Shown here piece by piece: positions 60,449 to 61,259 of a DNA stretch of 61,259 nucleotides (the first letter of the stretch is position 1; the number at the start of each line of letters is the position of its first letter). The position numbers were made by a program, and so were the translations under genes. The notes beneath the pieces are model-generated. The model was not told the DNA's origin. It searched no databases and saw only the letters and a list, made by a program, of their open reading frames with translations. This DNA is from Acidobacteriota bacterium (lineage in GTDB: Bacteria > Acidobacteriota > Terriglobia > Acidiferrales > UBA7541). The DNA lies in assembly GCA_013286465.1 (NCBI GenBank), contig JABDFR010000010.1:1-61259 (forward strand). The letters are read 5' to 3'.

Positions 60449-60557
60449 CACCACGTCTGTTTTACGCTGTTTTCTTTTTTCTCTTCGGCTTCGTTGTCAT
60501 CCCGCATCCCCTTTCGGGGTGAGGGATGTGCATTTCGACACGAGCTGCTGCGGCGAA

Positions 60558-61016
60558 TCAAGCTGCGGCGCGCTGTGCCATCGCACGCATCTGCGTCTCC
60601 ACGGTCGTTTCCAAATCGATCACCGATCTGGCCACCGTGGCCATCACCATTTCGCGCGCTACGCCATTCAAATGCTTGGCAATGCGCAACATCCAGCGTA
60701 CCGCCTCCACCTTTACGCGCAGATCATTCACTGGGTCGAACAGTTTCCCGGACTCGGCCTGCACTACGTAATAGGGTGCGGCATGCAATCCTTCCACCAC
60801 CCGCGTCATATTATCGATCCGCGGCTCAAGCTCTTCGGCCAGCAGCCTCCAAGTCTCGGTGGGCCGGCCGTTGTCGGCATTGTCGCAGTCGTCAAAGTCA
60901 TCGAGCTGCCCGACACCCGCCTTGCTCTCGTGGCTTCCGCGACCGGTGAATTCGTATCGTTCGCGGTATTCGCCTTTTCGCTCTCCCGCCACATGCATTC
61001 CACGTCGCTCGTCCAT
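60558..61016 (-). CDS. Unknown protein, helical C-terminus
   Basis: The 152-residue protein starts at ATG 61016, which has GGGAGG eight bases upstream; an opposite-strand frame of similar length lacks such a site. The first 60 residues are charged and probably disordered ('SKAGVGQLDDFDDCDNADNG'). The rest is helical ('ETWRLLAEELEPRIDNMTRV', 'VKVEAVRWMLRIAKHLNGVA', 'VIDLETTVETQMRAMAQRAA'). No family was recognised. The remaining bases to 61259 show no other gene. Confidence 0.6.
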   Translation of the reverse strand: MDERRGMHVAGERKGEYRERYEFTGRGSHESKAGVGQLDDFDDCDNADNGRPTETWRLLAEELEPRIDNMTRVVEGLHAAPYYVVQAESGKLFDPVNDLRVKVEAVRWMLRIAKHLNGVAREMVMATVARSVIDLETTVETQMRAMAQRAAA

Positions 61017-61259
61017 GACCTGCCTCCCGTCGCAAGGGCCCATGACCCAACCGCAAGCGATCTCCCAACCGCATGACTGCGACCCACGTAGGAGAGAATG
61101 CAAACCAGTGGCCAGCGTAGCGAGAGGAGTTTAAAGACAGTGTATTCAGCAGCTTACGGTGGATTTAGAGGCCAACAGGACGCCTAGTACGCCAACCTGC
61201 AGCCACGCAATTTCTTCCAGTCCCCAACCACTTTGTTCTAAGCAGTTTGCAGTACGGGC

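Noticed and set aside
60519-61076. Plus-strand open frame opposite the last gene
   Set aside because: The minus-strand frame has a proper GGGAGG site and plausible helices; the plus-strand translation is Leu/His/Arg-rich and lacks a start signal.

Overview
The window reads as a chromosomal segment of an Acidobacteriota genome, most likely a soil member of class Terriglobia. No rRNA or marker gene here fixes the genus. The placement rests on several traits seen together: a very large TonB receptor with an N-terminal carboxypeptidase-like domain, an acidobacterial-type VWFA secreted protein, many secreted TIG/Ig/PQQ-propeller proteins, a cobalamin-dependent NrdJ reductase, ECF sigma factors coupled to a Ser/Thr kinase, and abundant short palindromic repeats between genes. 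Genes sit on both strands in short operons. There is no phage, insertion sequence, integron or CRISPR array.

Layout. 0.4-9.4 kb: two secreted propeller lipoproteins, an NTF2-like secreted protein, a dienoyl-CoA-reductase-like SDR, and an ABC ATPase/permease pair with a TPR protein. 9.4-13.1 kb: nrdJ behind a strong promoter and a structured leader, followed by a small unknown gene. 13.1-19.9 kb: an NlpC/P60 protein, an ECF sigma factor overlapping a membrane anti-sigma/DUF4349 protein, glmM, an AI-2E-family transporter and a small beta-barrel. 20.2-28.1 kb: a three-domain ACP/fatty-acyl-AMP ligase/PlsC protein, a Cys-rich unknown protein and a 1162-residue TonB-dependent receptor. 28.4-38.1 kb: a bifunctional Rel, RidA, an ECF sigma factor overlapping a Ser/Thr kinase, a VOC protein, tRNA-Ile(GAT), a VapBC/FitAB-type toxin-antitoxin pair and two PilZ-like proteins. 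38.4-45.9 kb: an S53 protease with a secreted partner, then PAS plus degenerate GGDEF, motA and motB. 46-59 kb: a long run of exported proteins (two di-haem oxidoreductase paralogues, VWFA protein, multicopper oxidase, phosphoesterase, PQQ propeller, two Cys-patterned paralogues). 59.7-61 kb: a TPR protein, a possible small membrane protein and an unknown gene.

The most distinctive non-coding signal is a set of at least seven different hairpin sequences whose foot is the tetranucleotide GTAG (one pair reads GTAC). Many occur as inverted pairs 65-220 bp apart between genes. This is the architecture of REP/REPIN elements mobilised by REP-associated tyrosine transposases, although no such transposase is in the window. 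Other signals worth attention are a possible pseudoknotted leader upstream of nrdJ, two intergenic candidate small RNAs ending in intrinsic terminators, and a matching promoter-region element with a constant 32-nt spacer upstream of both di-haem oxidoreductase paralogues.

All calls come from reading the sequence and from recalled family motifs. No database search or folding program was run.
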